This document shows, one piece after another, positions 1-7,520 of a stretch of DNA of 47,594 nt; position 1 is the stretch's first letter, and each line of letters starts with the position of its first letter. A program made the translations under genes and the position numbers. Below the pieces are notes generated by a model. It worked only from the letters and a program-made list of their open reading frames with translations. It was not told the DNA's origin and ran no database searches. Origin of the DNA: a virus; the IMG/VR virus record IMGVR_UViG_3300025102_000056, positions 1-47,594 of that record; one strand, written 5' to 3'.

Positions 1-451
1 TGTTTGTATTAATTCTAAATATGTCTCCAGTGGCTATAGTTTTAGTAGCATCTAAAGCACCTATAAAGAGAACATTACCACCAGACCCCTCTGTATCCAA
101 AGAAGCACTTACATGCGTTGCTACAAACACATGACTTATTACATTGCTTGTACCAGTAGATGCTGGAAATTCTATATTTGCTGCATTTTTAATTGTTTGT
201 GCTTCAGTAGTATCAGAAGTTAAGGTCCATCCTGATGCTGCAACTTGTTGCCTTGCATAAGCACCAAAGGTTGCTTCTGTTATTGTAGGTGCATCTGTTT
301 CACCTGTAGTATCATTAAAGTTAGACACTGCCGTTGCAAGTCCTACATAAATGCCGTCACCGGGTGTACTAAAAGATGCTGCGTTATTTTTAAAAATAAA
401 ACTTAAAAGTCTATTTTCTAAAAAGGTGGTTGCTGCATTTGCTGTTGCCAT
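1..451 (-). CDS. Tail-fibre-like structural protein, N-terminal 150 residues (partial)
   Basis: The reading frame starts with ATG at 451 and runs off the left edge with no stop. The product begins MATANAATTFLENRLLSFIF and continues with a phage-typical pattern: a small beta-rich protein with 'YVGLATA', 'GAYARQQVAASGW', 'NAANIEFPAS' and 'GALDATKTIATGDIFRI'. From memory this matches short phage 'tail fibre' proteins, in which a G-A-L-x-x-x-K-x-I-A-x-G-D segment lies close to the C-terminus, so probably only a few residues are missing. It is the last gene seen of the leftward late operon, just downstream of an adaptor-like gene. A structural role is inferred; receptor binding is not shown. Confidence 0.6.
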   Translation of the reverse strand, partial: MATANAATTFLENRLLSFIFKNNAASFSTPGDGIYVGLATAVSNFNDTTGETDAPTITEATFGAYARQQVAASGWTLTSDTTEAQTIKNAANIEFPASTGTSNVISHVFVATHVSASLDTEGSGGNVLFIGALDATKTIATGDIFRINTN

Positions 452-460
452 TTTAAGCTC

Positions 461-1108
461 CTATGTTCTTTGTGCTTTTGGTAGACCTTCAGAATAAGCA
501 TCAGTATTTTCTCTTGCTTCTCCATAATCTTTAAGTCTTGTTAATTGATCTATAAATCTTTTTTCGTATTGCTGTATTAGGTCAGGCTCACCTTTCATAA
601 AAATGTACGCATCTACTAATGCACCAAACAATAATGCAAATGGTGCATTTTCACTTAACCATGTTGTAGCACTATCTGCACCTGCTGTTAAGCTAGTTGG
701 TCTATAATAATAGTGTAATTCTATTGCGTAATTTGAGTTTGGGGTAGGGGCAACTATAAAATTATCTTCGTCAAATTGAGCATAATATCTTGGAGTTGCT
801 GTAGATGTAGAGCCACTATAGGCTTCTTGTAAAAAGTTTACATCTTTTTGTAAAAGGAAAGCCTCGCTACCTGCAGTTGTGATTTGCATAGAAAATGTAG
901 ATAAATAATCAGCAGGAATTGTTAAAAACTTATCACTAGAGGTAAAAGCAGAGGTAACATTTTTTCTAAATATTTCTAGATCAACACTTTTAAATATTCT
1001 TTCTTCTGATGCTTTTATAAAATCAGAAAGATGAGAAACAAATGATGATTCTGAATTATCAGTGTAATCTTGTATTGCTGTCTTTAATTGTGCAAACGTA
1101 AAGCTCAT
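461..1108 (-). CDS. Head-tail adaptor-like protein (phage adaptor gp6/P22 gp4-like)
   Basis: This is a 215-residue protein with an N-terminal helical part ('FAQLKTAIQDYTDNSESSF', 'FIKASEERIFKSV') followed by beta-rich sequence and 'IELHYYYRPTSL'. The pattern is common in marine phages as an adaptor/connector-type structural protein that would sit between portal and tail. The start is supported by GGAGGC four bases before the ATG; that Shine-Dalgarno lies in the last codons of the upstream gene, so translation is probably coupled. The stop is 9 bases before the tail-fibre-like gene. The family call rests on recognition of the sequence pattern, not on a search. Confidence 0.6.
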   Translation of the reverse strand: MSFTFAQLKTAIQDYTDNSESSFVSHLSDFIKASEERIFKSVDLEIFRKNVTSAFTSSDKFLTIPADYLSTFSMQITTAGSEAFLLQKDVNFLQEAYSGSTSTATPRYYAQFDEDNFIVAPTPNSNYAIELHYYYRPTSLTAGADSATTWLSENAPFALLFGALVDAYIFMKGEPDLIQQYEKRFIDQLTRLKDYGEARENTDAYSEGLPKAQRT

Positions 1109-1630
1109 TTAAGCCTCCAAAGAAACTGGACCAACTGTAACAAATACACCTCCTCCAGTAACAGAACCTGTTGTAGAAGATGCAGAAATACTTATTGTAT
1201 ATGCATCATCTGTTGTTTTAGTTATAACATATCCTACAGCTAATTCAAAGTTAGCTTGAGTAATTCCATCAAATCCTACACAGTTTCTAAATCTAACTCT
1301 ATCTGATGTAGCTCTTCCGTGACTCTTTTCTACAACTGTAATTACTGTACTGCCACTATCTGCTGCAGCTGTTGTGAATGGGTCAACCAATAAAAGACGC
1401 TCTGTAGCAGGTTCTAATCTATCTGGTCTTGCATCTAACAAACTCTGCGTATCATCTATTTTAAGCCTACCTAAGAAGTTTTGTGGGTGATCTCTATCAA
1501 CAACATCATAACCTACCCTTAGACCCGTTCTAACGCCGTTCTCGACCTCAAATACAAGGTCTTTTATGTCATATCTAAATCCTGTTCTGTCACAGATACC
1601 AAATGCATGTTTTCCACTAGTATATGCCAT
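1109..1630 (-). CDS. Virion structural protein, unknown role
   Basis: This 173-residue protein has two parts. The first (about 1-70) contains 'SGKHAFGICDRTGFRYDIKD', a small Cys/Arg-containing module often seen at the start of marine phage structural proteins. The second (about 80-173) is Thr/Ser/Gly-rich beta sequence with 'SHGRATSDRVRFRN' and ends 'VFVTVGPVSLEA', similar in flavour to ubiquitin-activating-like repeats in phage tail or decoration proteins. It is tightly packed: its ATG overlaps the upstream stop by one base, and its final codons carry the ribosome-binding site of the next gene. A structural role is inferred from position. Confidence 0.55.
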   Translation of the reverse strand: MAYTSGKHAFGICDRTGFRYDIKDLVFEVENGVRTGLRVGYDVVDRDHPQNFLGRLKIDDTQSLLDARPDRLEPATERLLLVDPFTTAAADSGSTVITVVEKSHGRATSDRVRFRNCVGFDGITQANFELAVGYVITKTTDDAYTISISASSTTGSVTGGGVFVTVGPVSLEA

Positions 1631-2277
1631 TATTTTTCATCCTTACTTTTGTAAAAATAATCATCGCTATCACCATACCTGCTTAAACTAGGATTATTTT
1701 CTACTTGATATTCCATTGTACTCACTTTGAAGTCAGGCATCAAGGGCTTGTCTGGTGTTAAGCTGTTATCGTATATTCTCATTCTGTTATTAGGATACAT
1801 ACCAAACTGCCCATTTTCTAGTTCAAGTATATTATGAGACTTATGTTCTGCAGGTGTTTCGCTTGTGCTGTAGTCTATAGTATTTATATCTGCATGATAA
1901 TTATCTATAGTTGCTACATAAGTTCCTTTTAGCTTGCCTTGATCTCTTGTATATGCCTCAAACATCATTGAGCTAACAAATTGTTTATGTATAGATACAA
2001 CGCCATAATCCATACAATTCCAAAACTGCAGGTTATGAAGCTCTAAATCTTTTTTAGGTGTCTCTGGTTCAGAAACAAATGCACTAATTGGTAGCTTGTC
2101 GAACATGGCCCCATAATCAGGAAGGTAGGTTTCAAAATAGAAAGCTCTACCCGGCATAGATTTACAAGAAACCCATACACCTTTAACGAACTCTCCATGA
2201 CCATCTTCATGATCTCTAAGGTACTCTCTTCTTACCCAAACATGAATTGCAGGAAGATTGCATATAAGTTGCGACAA
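1630..2277 (-). CDS. Conserved phage structural protein, unknown function
   Basis: This 215-residue protein starts MSQLICNLPAIHVWVRREYL and is rich in aromatic residues ('WVSCKSMPGRAFYFETYLPDYGAMFDKLP'). It has no signal peptide or membrane segment and no motif I can assign. Its place in the late operon, between a Lys-rich protein and adaptor/tail genes, suggests a virion or assembly protein. The whole-length pattern recalls hypothetical proteins of uncultured marine phages in the same gene order. It overlaps the next gene by one base and follows the previous stop directly. Confidence 0.55.
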   Translation of the reverse strand: MSQLICNLPAIHVWVRREYLRDHEDGHGEFVKGVWVSCKSMPGRAFYFETYLPDYGAMFDKLPISAFVSEPETPKKDLELHNLQFWNCMDYGVVSIHKQFVSSMMFEAYTRDQGKLKGTYVATIDNYHADINTIDYSTSETPAEHKSHNILELENGQFGMYPNNRMRIYDNSLTPDKPLMPDFKVSTMEYQVENNPSLSRYGDSDDYFYKSKDEK

Positions 2278-3336
2278 TTAACGACCTCTATTAAAATTCA
2301 TTCCTCTAGTAGCTGCTCCGCCACCACGCATCTTTACAATGCCACCTTTTTTCATATAACCCATTTTATTACGAACTGGTGTAGGTAACTTACCTAATCC
2401 TTTATTGCCTTCAGGAACTGATTTTAAAGGCCCCCCAGTATTGAAATTCCCTGCAACACCAATCTTTCTTTCTTTTTCTTTTGTTGTTGATGCAAAATTC
2501 TTAGGTGACATAAAGTTTTTAGCTTTAAGGCCTCTTTTTTCTAAGCCTTTTCTAGTAAAGTCTGCATCATAAGATGAAGAATTAGATATATTGCTTCTGC
2601 TTTTTTTCTTTACTGGCTTTGATTTAAGAGGACCTTTTGATGGGCCCTGCTTAACGCTAGGTTTTTTAATTTGATCAGTTCCACCTAAACCAAAATTCTT
2701 TTTTGTCTTTTCCTTTTTCTTTTCTATTGTGTTAGCCACAGATTTTTTAGGTTTAATTACCTCACTTAAACCAGATGTAACAACTGCTCTATTTGCTAAC
2801 TGTTGAGAATTAGGACCTCTGTTAGAAGATATTTTATTTTGGTTTGGTCTGTTCACTAAAGATGTACTACGATTTTTTATATTAGTATTTTTTGGTTTAA
2901 CAGGAACATTTACTTTTTTAGGACTTTCTATTTCTTTAGGTTTATTTTTAGATCCAGAGGTTTTTTTAGATTTAAACATGTTAAAAATATTTTTCACAGC
3001 TTTTTTTCTTAAAAGTCCTGCTGGAGTTAATCCTATAAGGCTTTGTATATCTTCGCCAAAATTTCCCTTTTTAAGAACTCTTTTGTTCTCATTGGGTCTG
3101 CCTGTGTTTACTATTTTTGTATTTTTATCAAGACGTTCTTTCTTTCTTATTTTAGCATCTTTTATGTTCTTTTTTACATTTGTCTGATTATTTTTACTTT
3201 TTTGTATTTCACCTGACGCTACGTTATAATTAGGATCATTAATCTTTTTCTTAGCTTTTTCAAATTCCAACTTTCGTTTTTCTTTTGCTGTAAGAATTTT
3301 ACCATCTTTAACTGTTTTTTTTGTATTGTCTGCCAT
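2278..3336 (-). CDS. Large lysine-rich low-complexity protein with Gly-rich basic tail
   Basis: This 352-residue protein is extremely basic, with repeated runs of Lys and Asn and many Ser/Pro, and no obvious globular domain. The C-terminus is a Gly/Lys/Arg tail ('GYMKKGGIVKMRGGGAATRG'), a tail type that recurs in small late proteins of marine phages. It could coat or compact DNA or bind capsid interior, but this is only inferred from charge. Codon use is very A-rich because of Lys/Asn content. It ends where the next gene begins and starts two bases after the adaptor-like gene upstream. It is the largest of a series of basic proteins spread over 2278-7520. Confidence 0.55.
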   Translation of the reverse strand: MADNTKKTVKDGKILTAKEKRKLEFEKAKKKINDPNYNVASGEIQKSKNNQTNVKKNIKDAKIRKKERLDKNTKIVNTGRPNENKRVLKKGNFGEDIQSLIGLTPAGLLRKKAVKNIFNMFKSKKTSGSKNKPKEIESPKKVNVPVKPKNTNIKNRSTSLVNRPNQNKISSNRGPNSQQLANRAVVTSGLSEVIKPKKSVANTIEKKKEKTKKNFGLGGTDQIKKPSVKQGPSKGPLKSKPVKKKSRSNISNSSSYDADFTRKGLEKRGLKAKNFMSPKNFASTTKEKERKIGVAGNFNTGGPLKSVPEGNKGLGKLPTPVRNKMGYMKKGGIVKMRGGGAATRGMNFNRGR

Positions 3337-3338
3337 AG

Positions 3339-4022
3339 TTAAGCTCCATAAAATGTGTCGTAAGGTACAAATCTAGCAGATGCACTTTCTGAATCTTCAC
3401 CTGCTGCTAATTCAAATTGAAATTCATATTCTTGTTTAAGAGGTGTTACTCTATTTGCAACTTCTGGTCTTTTCATAGCTATATAATAAGCAAGTCCAGA
3501 TACTAGACAAGGAACAAATCTTGGTGGCACAAATGATGTAGTTGTTCCATCTATACCAGATGATATTCCATCAATTCCTGCAATTCTATAATAAGATAAA
3601 GTATATGTAGATGCGCTATCTGGAACAGGCCACAAGGTTACTGTTGTGGAAGCTGCAAGTCTTTGTATAAATATTTGTGTGGGTTTACCAGTTGTATTCT
3701 TTGCTGATTGCTTGGCATATGTTGAAACACTAACTCTCGTTAAGTTTGTATCTGTCTGACTGGTTCCAGTTCCTGTTCTAATTTGATGCTCTATTACATC
3801 AACGGTATCTGCAGGAAGAGTGTATGTTGCTGTACCAGCTGTTAATGCTTGAGTTCCTGCCTCTATAGTCCAAAGATTCAGGCCTCTATTCTGCCATTCC
3901 ATAGTTAATATATTAAAACTACGTCTGGCGTTTCTTAGGTCATTACCTGTTCTTAATTCTAATCCAGCTCTTTGATAAGCCTCTTCAAATAAATCTGGTA
4001 TATCTGGTACTACTACTGCCAT
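3339..4022 (-). CDS. Adaptor/head-completion protein (P22 gp4-like)
   Basis: This 227-residue protein contains 'LFEEAYQRAGLELRTGNDLRNARRSFNILTMEWQNRGLNLWTI' in its N-terminal half, the usual helical signature of gp4/gp6-type tail accessory or head-completion proteins. It continues with 'YTLPADTVDVIEH' and a beta-rich C-terminal half ending 'RFVPYDTFYGA'. The family binds beneath the portal ring and links it to the short tail. It is the second adaptor-like protein in the window (the other is at 461-1108), as is common in P22-like connectors. It starts one base after the stop of the upstream basic protein gene. Confidence 0.65.
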   Translation of the reverse strand: MAVVVPDIPDLFEEAYQRAGLELRTGNDLRNARRSFNILTMEWQNRGLNLWTIEAGTQALTAGTATYTLPADTVDVIEHQIRTGTGTSQTDTNLTRVSVSTYAKQSAKNTTGKPTQIFIQRLAASTTVTLWPVPDSASTYTLSYYRIAGIDGISSGIDGTTTSFVPPRFVPCLVSGLAYYIAMKRPEVANRVTPLKQEYEFQFELAAGEDSESASARFVPYDTFYGA

Positions 4023-4286
4023 TTAAGTGACCTTTCTATAAGACTTCGTCTTTCGTGCAATCTTAGTTGGCTGTTTAGCCACTTGTTTTCCTCGCTTAAT
4101 TGCTTTTCGCTTTTTAGCCGTAGTGGCGGCGTATTCAGAGGAAGATAAAGCTTTAATTGCTTTCGCAGGCAAATAACGCTCGCCTGTTGCTTTTGGCCCC
4201 TGTGTACTAGGTTTACCACTTTTTGTTCGCCACTTCTGTCTACCCCAAGCTTTTAAGCTCCTTTGTGGTTTTTTTAAATTAGACAT
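4023..4286 (-). CDS. Small highly basic conserved phage protein
   Basis: This 87-residue protein begins MSNLKKPQRSLKAWGRQKWR and contains 'TKSGKPSTQGPKATGERYLP', then 'AIKALSSSEYAATTAKK', and ends in a run of Lys/Arg. I recognise the pattern as a recurring small protein in marine phages, but not a function. The Trp/Arg block followed by an ordered central motif suggests a folded basic domain, perhaps binding nucleic acid. It overlaps the stop of the EF-hand gene by one base and ends next to the adaptor gene. Confidence 0.6.
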   Translation of the reverse strand: MSNLKKPQRSLKAWGRQKWRTKSGKPSTQGPKATGERYLPAKAIKALSSSEYAATTAKKRKAIKRGKQVAKQPTKIARKTKSYRKVT

Positions 4287-4597
4287 TACTTTTTATTCAT
4301 CCAAGCTGTTGTACCCATATAAGCTCCAACAATACCTGCCCCACTTAAATAAAACAAATTACTAATATCTGACAAAGCCTTTACTCTTTCAATATCAATA
4401 ATAAACATTGCAACTGTAAATACTCCCATTGCAACTAAAGTATATCTTGCCATCCTTAGTTGAGCAAGCTGTTTCCTTAATTGAGTTTCTGTCTCTTTCA
4501 TCATCTTAGCATGCTCTAACTCTTCATCAGTAACTACACCATCCCCGTCAATGTCATATTCATTGTATTTACTGTTATTTTCAAGTTTTTTGCTCAT
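4286..4597 (-). CDS. EF-hand protein with two membrane segments
   Basis: This 103-residue protein carries a canonical EF-hand calcium loop at residues 15-26 (D15, D17, D19, G20, T23, E26 in place). A short charged helix follows (about 30-50), then two hydrophobic segments (about 52-68 and 80-98). EF-hand loops bind Ca2+ and the two membrane segments imply inner-membrane insertion, so a Ca2+-sensing holin-like or virion membrane-contact role is possible but unproven. Small EF-hand proteins of this build occur in other marine phages. It overlaps both neighbours (four bases upstream, one downstream), so it is firmly part of the late operon. Confidence 0.7.
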   Translation of the reverse strand: MSKKLENNSKYNEYDIDGDGVVTDEELEHAKMMKETETQLRKQLAQLRMARYTLVAMGVFTVAMFIIDIERVKALSDISNLFYLSGAGIVGAYMGTTAWMNKK

Positions 4598-5358
4598 TTA
4601 GCTATACTCCTCAAGCTTTCCATAACCTGATCAATGCTAGGCTCTTTTCCATTGGGATTAAGTTTACATTTATACTTGCGAGGGCATCCTATATGAATGT
4701 CTGTAAACTCTAATTCATATGTTCTTTGTGCGCCTACATATACGCAAGCCATTTTATCTTTAAATACTTTTTGTACTTTTAACCTGCATGTTGTCATGAC
4801 TGGTTGTGTAATAGTACCATTATTAATTTTTTGTTGCCTTGTATAATCTTTTGGTGCGTTATAAATTTTACCTTTAGCATGCGCTTTCTTAAACCATATA
4901 GATGCTACTAACAGCATAAATCCGCTAACAACTAATACCAAAAATATCCAAGCAATACCTTCACCTACTTGTCTTCGTAATTGCTGTTGTTTGTAAACTG
5001 TTCTTTGACGGTCTTTCCTTATTTGGCCTTCCATCTGCAAAAGCTCATCATAGGCTTGTGGCCCATGAGTTAAGTTTAGAAACATCTTGAGTTCGTACCT
5101 TTGTTCCTCAAGTTTCTTCTTGGCTGCATAAGCAGCGAGAGCTGCCTCTTCAATAGAACCAGCTTTAAACAATTTGCCAAACAGGGGAGGATTTTTAGCT
5201 TGCTTTTCCGCATTATCAATATCTGAGACAGCTCCCATCCAACGACCTATGTCCCCACTCATTTGTTCTATATCTCTTGCTGCTGCAAATCCTGACTTAA
5301 TAGCGTTAAATGCGCTATTCGCAACTCCCATTGCGACAGATATAGTAACTGGGTCCAT
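4594..5358 (-). CDS. Virion-associated protein with coiled coil and one membrane segment
   Basis: This 254-residue protein has an Ala-rich hydrophobic N-terminus (about 1-30), a charged helical region (about 65-130), one clear membrane segment at about 135-156, and a C-terminal domain with Cys residues ('TTCRLKVQ', 'MACVYVGAQ', 'IHIGCPRKYKCKL') that could form disulfides outside the membrane. The sequence pattern is familiar from late regions of marine phages, but no function is known to me. Its position next to the EF-hand membrane protein suggests a joint role at the membrane, for example in ejection or lysis. This is inference. Confidence 0.6.
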   Translation of the reverse strand: MDPVTISVAMGVANSAFNAIKSGFAAARDIEQMSGDIGRWMGAVSDIDNAEKQAKNPPLFGKLFKAGSIEEAALAAYAAKKKLEEQRYELKMFLNLTHGPQAYDELLQMEGQIRKDRQRTVYKQQQLRRQVGEGIAWIFLVLVVSGFMLLVASIWFKKAHAKGKIYNAPKDYTRQQKINNGTITQPVMTTCRLKVQKVFKDKMACVYVGAQRTYELEFTDIHIGCPRKYKCKLNPNGKEPSIDQVMESLRSIAK

Positions 5359-5371
5359 AATGTATCATTCC

Positions 5372-5671
5372 TTATTTGTAGCCGCCACCTGCTTTCTTGT
5401 AAGCTTTAGCCATCATTTGTGCTTTACGAGCAGACCACTGACCGGGCGCACCGCCTTTGCCGCCTGCTTTAATTCTATTAAATATGCTTTTTCTAAGTCC
5501 GGGCTTAGTATAGTTACCTGCCTCATTGACCTTGCTTTTCTTTTTAACTCTACCACCAGCTTTCATGCCAGAGCCGTCATCTATATTCTTTGCTTTACGA
5601 AGTATGGCTAGATCACCTGCATCACTACCAGATGTTAAAAAGCCACCACTATTTAACCTTGTTACTTTCAC
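5372..5671 (-). CDS. Small basic protein with 'GQWSARKAQ' domain (DUF5872-like)
   Basis: This 99-residue protein has a Gly/Lys-rich first half and a well conserved second half, 'NYTKPGLRKSIFNRIKAGGK' followed by GQWSARKAQ and a 'YKKAGGGYK' end. This C-terminal pattern is widespread in viral proteins, from marine phages to giant viruses; from memory it is the DUF5872 type, but the accession should be checked. Function is unknown; the charge and shape suggest nucleic acid binding. It overlaps the upstream gene's stop by one base. Confidence 0.65.
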   Translation of the reverse strand: MKVTRLNSGGFLTSGSDAGDLAILRKAKNIDDGSGMKAGGRVKKKSKVNEAGNYTKPGLRKSIFNRIKAGGKGGAPGQWSARKAQMMAKAYKKAGGGYK

Positions 5672-5931
5672 TAAGCTCTCCTGTTAACTTTTTTTGCTTT
5701 ACTTGTTCTGGCAAATGATCTGTTAACTGACTTAGGCTTTACTGTAAGATTTTTTCTTTTGTTATCTTTAGGATTGCCATTCTTGTGAGCAACATCTTTA
5801 CCATCACCTTTTTTGACTTTACCTGCAGTTTTCATAGTAGACCTAGCTGTGTTTCTACTAGCTCTTCTTTTCTTCTGAACAGGTTTCTTGTGGTAATTAT
5901 CGTATTCACCACGATAGTTACGATTGGGCAT
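5671..5931 (-). CDS. Small basic protein with partial HNH-like motif
   Basis: This 86-residue protein is rich in Lys, Arg and Asn. Its centre reads 'KGDGKDVAHKNGNPKDNKRK' followed by 'NLTV...SVNRS', which resembles the H-x-N-G-N-x-x-D-N...N-L...N part of HNH endonucleases. The first catalytic His of the usual V-H-H pair appears to be Ala here (VAH), and the length is short, so it may bind DNA without cutting or be a minimal HNH fold. It sits in the run of basic proteins of the late operon and overlaps the end of the zinc-ribbon gene by 14 bases at its start. Confidence 0.6.
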   Translation of the reverse strand: MPNRNYRGEYDNYHKKPVQKKRRASRNTARSTMKTAGKVKKGDGKDVAHKNGNPKDNKRKNLTVKPKSVNRSFARTSKAKKVNRRA

Positions 5932-6088
5932 CTTGAATCTCTTTTAATTCTTTAACCCACTCATAACCAAAAGAACTTTCCCATCTTGCATCATCTGATA
6001 TAACAGCTTGGCATGTTGTGCATTCAACAGAGTTTTCTTTTGTTTCTTTTATAGCTGTTTTACAAATAGGGCATATTTGATCAATCAT
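5918..6088 (-). CDS. Zinc-ribbon protein, 56 residues
   Basis: I start this gene at ATG 6088, inside a TAATG junction with the upstream stop and eight bases after GAGGG. A longer open frame exists but lacks that support. The protein begins MIDQICPICKTAI and has two Cys pairs, C6-x2-C9 and C23-x2-C26, spaced as in a C4 zinc ribbon, then an aromatic-acidic tail. It probably binds one Zn2+ and a nucleic acid or protein partner. No specific family is recognised. Confidence 0.65.
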   Translation of the reverse strand: MIDQICPICKTAIKETKENSVECTTCQAVISDDARWESSFGYEWVKELKEIQDAQS

Positions 6089-6495
6089 TATACAGCCCTC
6101 GTCTTTCCCTTCATAGCACAACCATCTATTGACTTTTTTCTTCTCAATGGGCCACCAGCCATCATGCCTGTCATAGGAGTCATTCTATTGTTACCTGACT
6201 TACCTGCATTTCTTCCTGCAGCCATAGCCATTTTTCTTTTCTTTGCTTCTTCTCTTTTATCCAAAGCAAGAGAGCCAATAGGACTCATACCTGTTTTTCC
6301 TAATTGAGCTAAAGCACCAGATATTGGGCCTTTACCCTTCATAATACTATAGGCAGGAGAAAATGTTTCTAACATCTTTCCTATGTTTTTTCTTATAACT
6401 CCACCGCTTTTAGATTCTATAGGAGTTCTTTTCTTAGCAGGTGGTTTTGGAGGAGAATACTTTCCTGTTTTTCTTTTTTTAATTTCTATCGGCAT
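6088..6495 (-). CDS. Basic protein ending in a 'DGxAxKGKTR' tail
   Basis: This 135-residue protein is Lys/Pro/Gly-rich and ends 'RRKKSIDGCAMKGKTRAV'. The C-terminal I-D-G-x-A-x-x-G-K-T-R motif recurs at the ends of otherwise unrelated small late proteins in marine T4-like and podovirus genomes (family knowledge from memory), so it may be a shared docking or packaging signal. The centre has a helical Met/Ala segment ('RKMAMAAGRNAGKSG'). No enzyme motif is visible. It is separated from the upstream basic gene by one base and overlaps the zinc-ribbon gene by one base. Confidence 0.6.
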   Translation of the reverse strand: MPIEIKKRKTGKYSPPKPPAKKRTPIESKSGGVIRKNIGKMLETFSPAYSIMKGKGPISGALAQLGKTGMSPIGSLALDKREEAKKRKMAMAAGRNAGKSGNNRMTPMTGMMAGGPLRRKKSIDGCAMKGKTRAV

Positions 6496-6496
6496 T

Positions 6497-6973
6497 TTAT
6501 TTACCCCTCTTCATAGAGCCGCCATATCTTTTCTTAACAACTACGTTCCTTTTTTTGTCACCTGTTTTAACATTACCAGCACCTGCTGACGGAGCAACTC
6601 TCTTAGGAACTACAGGGCCTTTCTTTCTTGTTTTGCCTTGTTGAAAGTTCATGTAATCACGAAGACTTAATCCTGATTTCTTTAACTGTTCTTTAGTAAC
6701 TACAGGACCTTTTGTAGGTTTAGCTTTTTTTACTATACGAGGATCTACGGTTGCATTGGCTTTTTTACCTATAAATTTTGTAGACTCTTTTTGAGATTTA
6801 AGAGTTTTTTCTTTTTTAGCTTTTTTAGCATCAGCTAGTTTTCTAATAGGGCTTTTCTTACTGTTAGGGACTTTTTTCTTAGAACCGGTAAAGAAACTTT
6901 TAACCCCAGCAACAAAGTCGTCACCTATTTTTTTCTTTTTAAGATTCTTTGGTTTTGGTTTTGGTAATGCCAT
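6497..6973 (-). CDS. Lysine-rich protein of the late operon
   Basis: I choose ATG 6973 because AAGGGA lies seven bases upstream; the open frame extends to 7018 but without a comparable site. The resulting 158-residue protein begins MALPKPKPKNLKKKKIGDDF and stays very basic throughout, ending 'KKRYGGSMKRGK'. Apart from 'LKKSGLSLRDYMNFQQGKTR', which could be a short helical pair with an HTH-like look, it is low complexity. Charge suggests DNA or capsid-interior binding. It belongs to the run of basic proteins between 2278 and 7520. Confidence 0.6.
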   Translation of the reverse strand: MALPKPKPKNLKKKKIGDDFVAGVKSFFTGSKKKVPNSKKSPIRKLADAKKAKKEKTLKSQKESTKFIGKKANATVDPRIVKKAKPTKGPVVTKEQLKKSGLSLRDYMNFQQGKTRKKGPVVPKRVAPSAGAGNVKTGDKKRNVVVKKRYGGSMKRGK

Positions 6974-7017
6974 TTTATTTCCCTTCATTTGTTTGTTCAT
7001 TGTAGTTCTTGATATCA

Positions 7018-7233
7018 TTATTTAAGTAACGATAACAATTCAGTTACCGCTCCTGTATTAGTTACAGCTATCACTGCTAAAGCACCAATCAACATCCACT
7101 TAGCTTGAAATACAGCCCTTTTGATATCTGTCATATCTGATCTTAACTCATCAACATGTTTAACAAGATAATCTTGTTTGGACTTCCATTCGGCAAATTC
7201 TATTTGCAAAGACTGAACATTTTTTTGTGTCAT
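7018..7233 (-). CDS. Small coiled-coil/membrane protein, XhlA-like
   Basis: I start at ATG 7233, in a TAATG overlap with the upstream stop and with AAGGTGG eight bases ahead; a longer frame would need GTG 7245 inside the upstream gene. The 71-residue product has a charged heptad-like helix (about 1-45, 'EFAEWKSKQDYLVKHVDELR') and one C-terminal membrane segment (about 46-66). That layout is typical of XhlA-type haemolysin/holin helper proteins. A lysis or membrane role is therefore plausible, even though the main lysis cassette is at 45806-46751. Confidence 0.55.
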   Translation of the reverse strand: MTQKNVQSLQIEFAEWKSKQDYLVKHVDELRSDMTDIKRAVFQAKWMLIGALAVIAVTNTGAVTELLSLLK

Positions 7234-7520
7234 TAACATTTCCACCTTCTTCTAGCTTGTCGTAAACGACTATTGGGATTAGCTGCAGCTTTAGGGAATT
7301 GTTTCATTTGCCCTGCTGATCTTGCACAATAAGACTTACGTCTCTTTGCTGCAGTGCTACCTTTTTTTACTTTACCAGTAACAGCTGTCTTTAGTTTTGA
7401 TCCGGGATTATCTTTGCGATATTTAGCCACACCTTTTTTAGTCATGCCTGCGCCTGACTTAGTAGGGCGTTTGTGACCGCCCCCTATAGTGTGACCTTTC
7501 ATTGTGCCTTTTGTAGCCAT
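7233..7520 (-). CDS. Basic conserved phage protein (DUF6321-like)
   Basis: This 95-residue protein contains 'GVAKYRKDNPGSKLKTAVTG' and 'AAKRRKSYCARSAGQMKQFP', ending 'SRLRQARRRWKC'. The K-Y-R-x-x-N-P-G-S-K-L-K-T-A-V plus R-R-K-S-x-C-A-R combination is a recurring family in cyanophages and other marine phages (from memory DUF6321). It is strongly basic with a conserved Cys in the second block and a C-terminal Cys. Function is unknown; DNA binding is likely from charge. Its stop overlaps the start of the coiled-coil gene and its start overlaps the upstream stop. Confidence 0.65.
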   Translation of the reverse strand: MATKGTMKGHTIGGGHKRPTKSGAGMTKKGVAKYRKDNPGSKLKTAVTGKVKKGSTAAKRRKSYCARSAGQMKQFPKAAANPNSRLRQARRRWKC

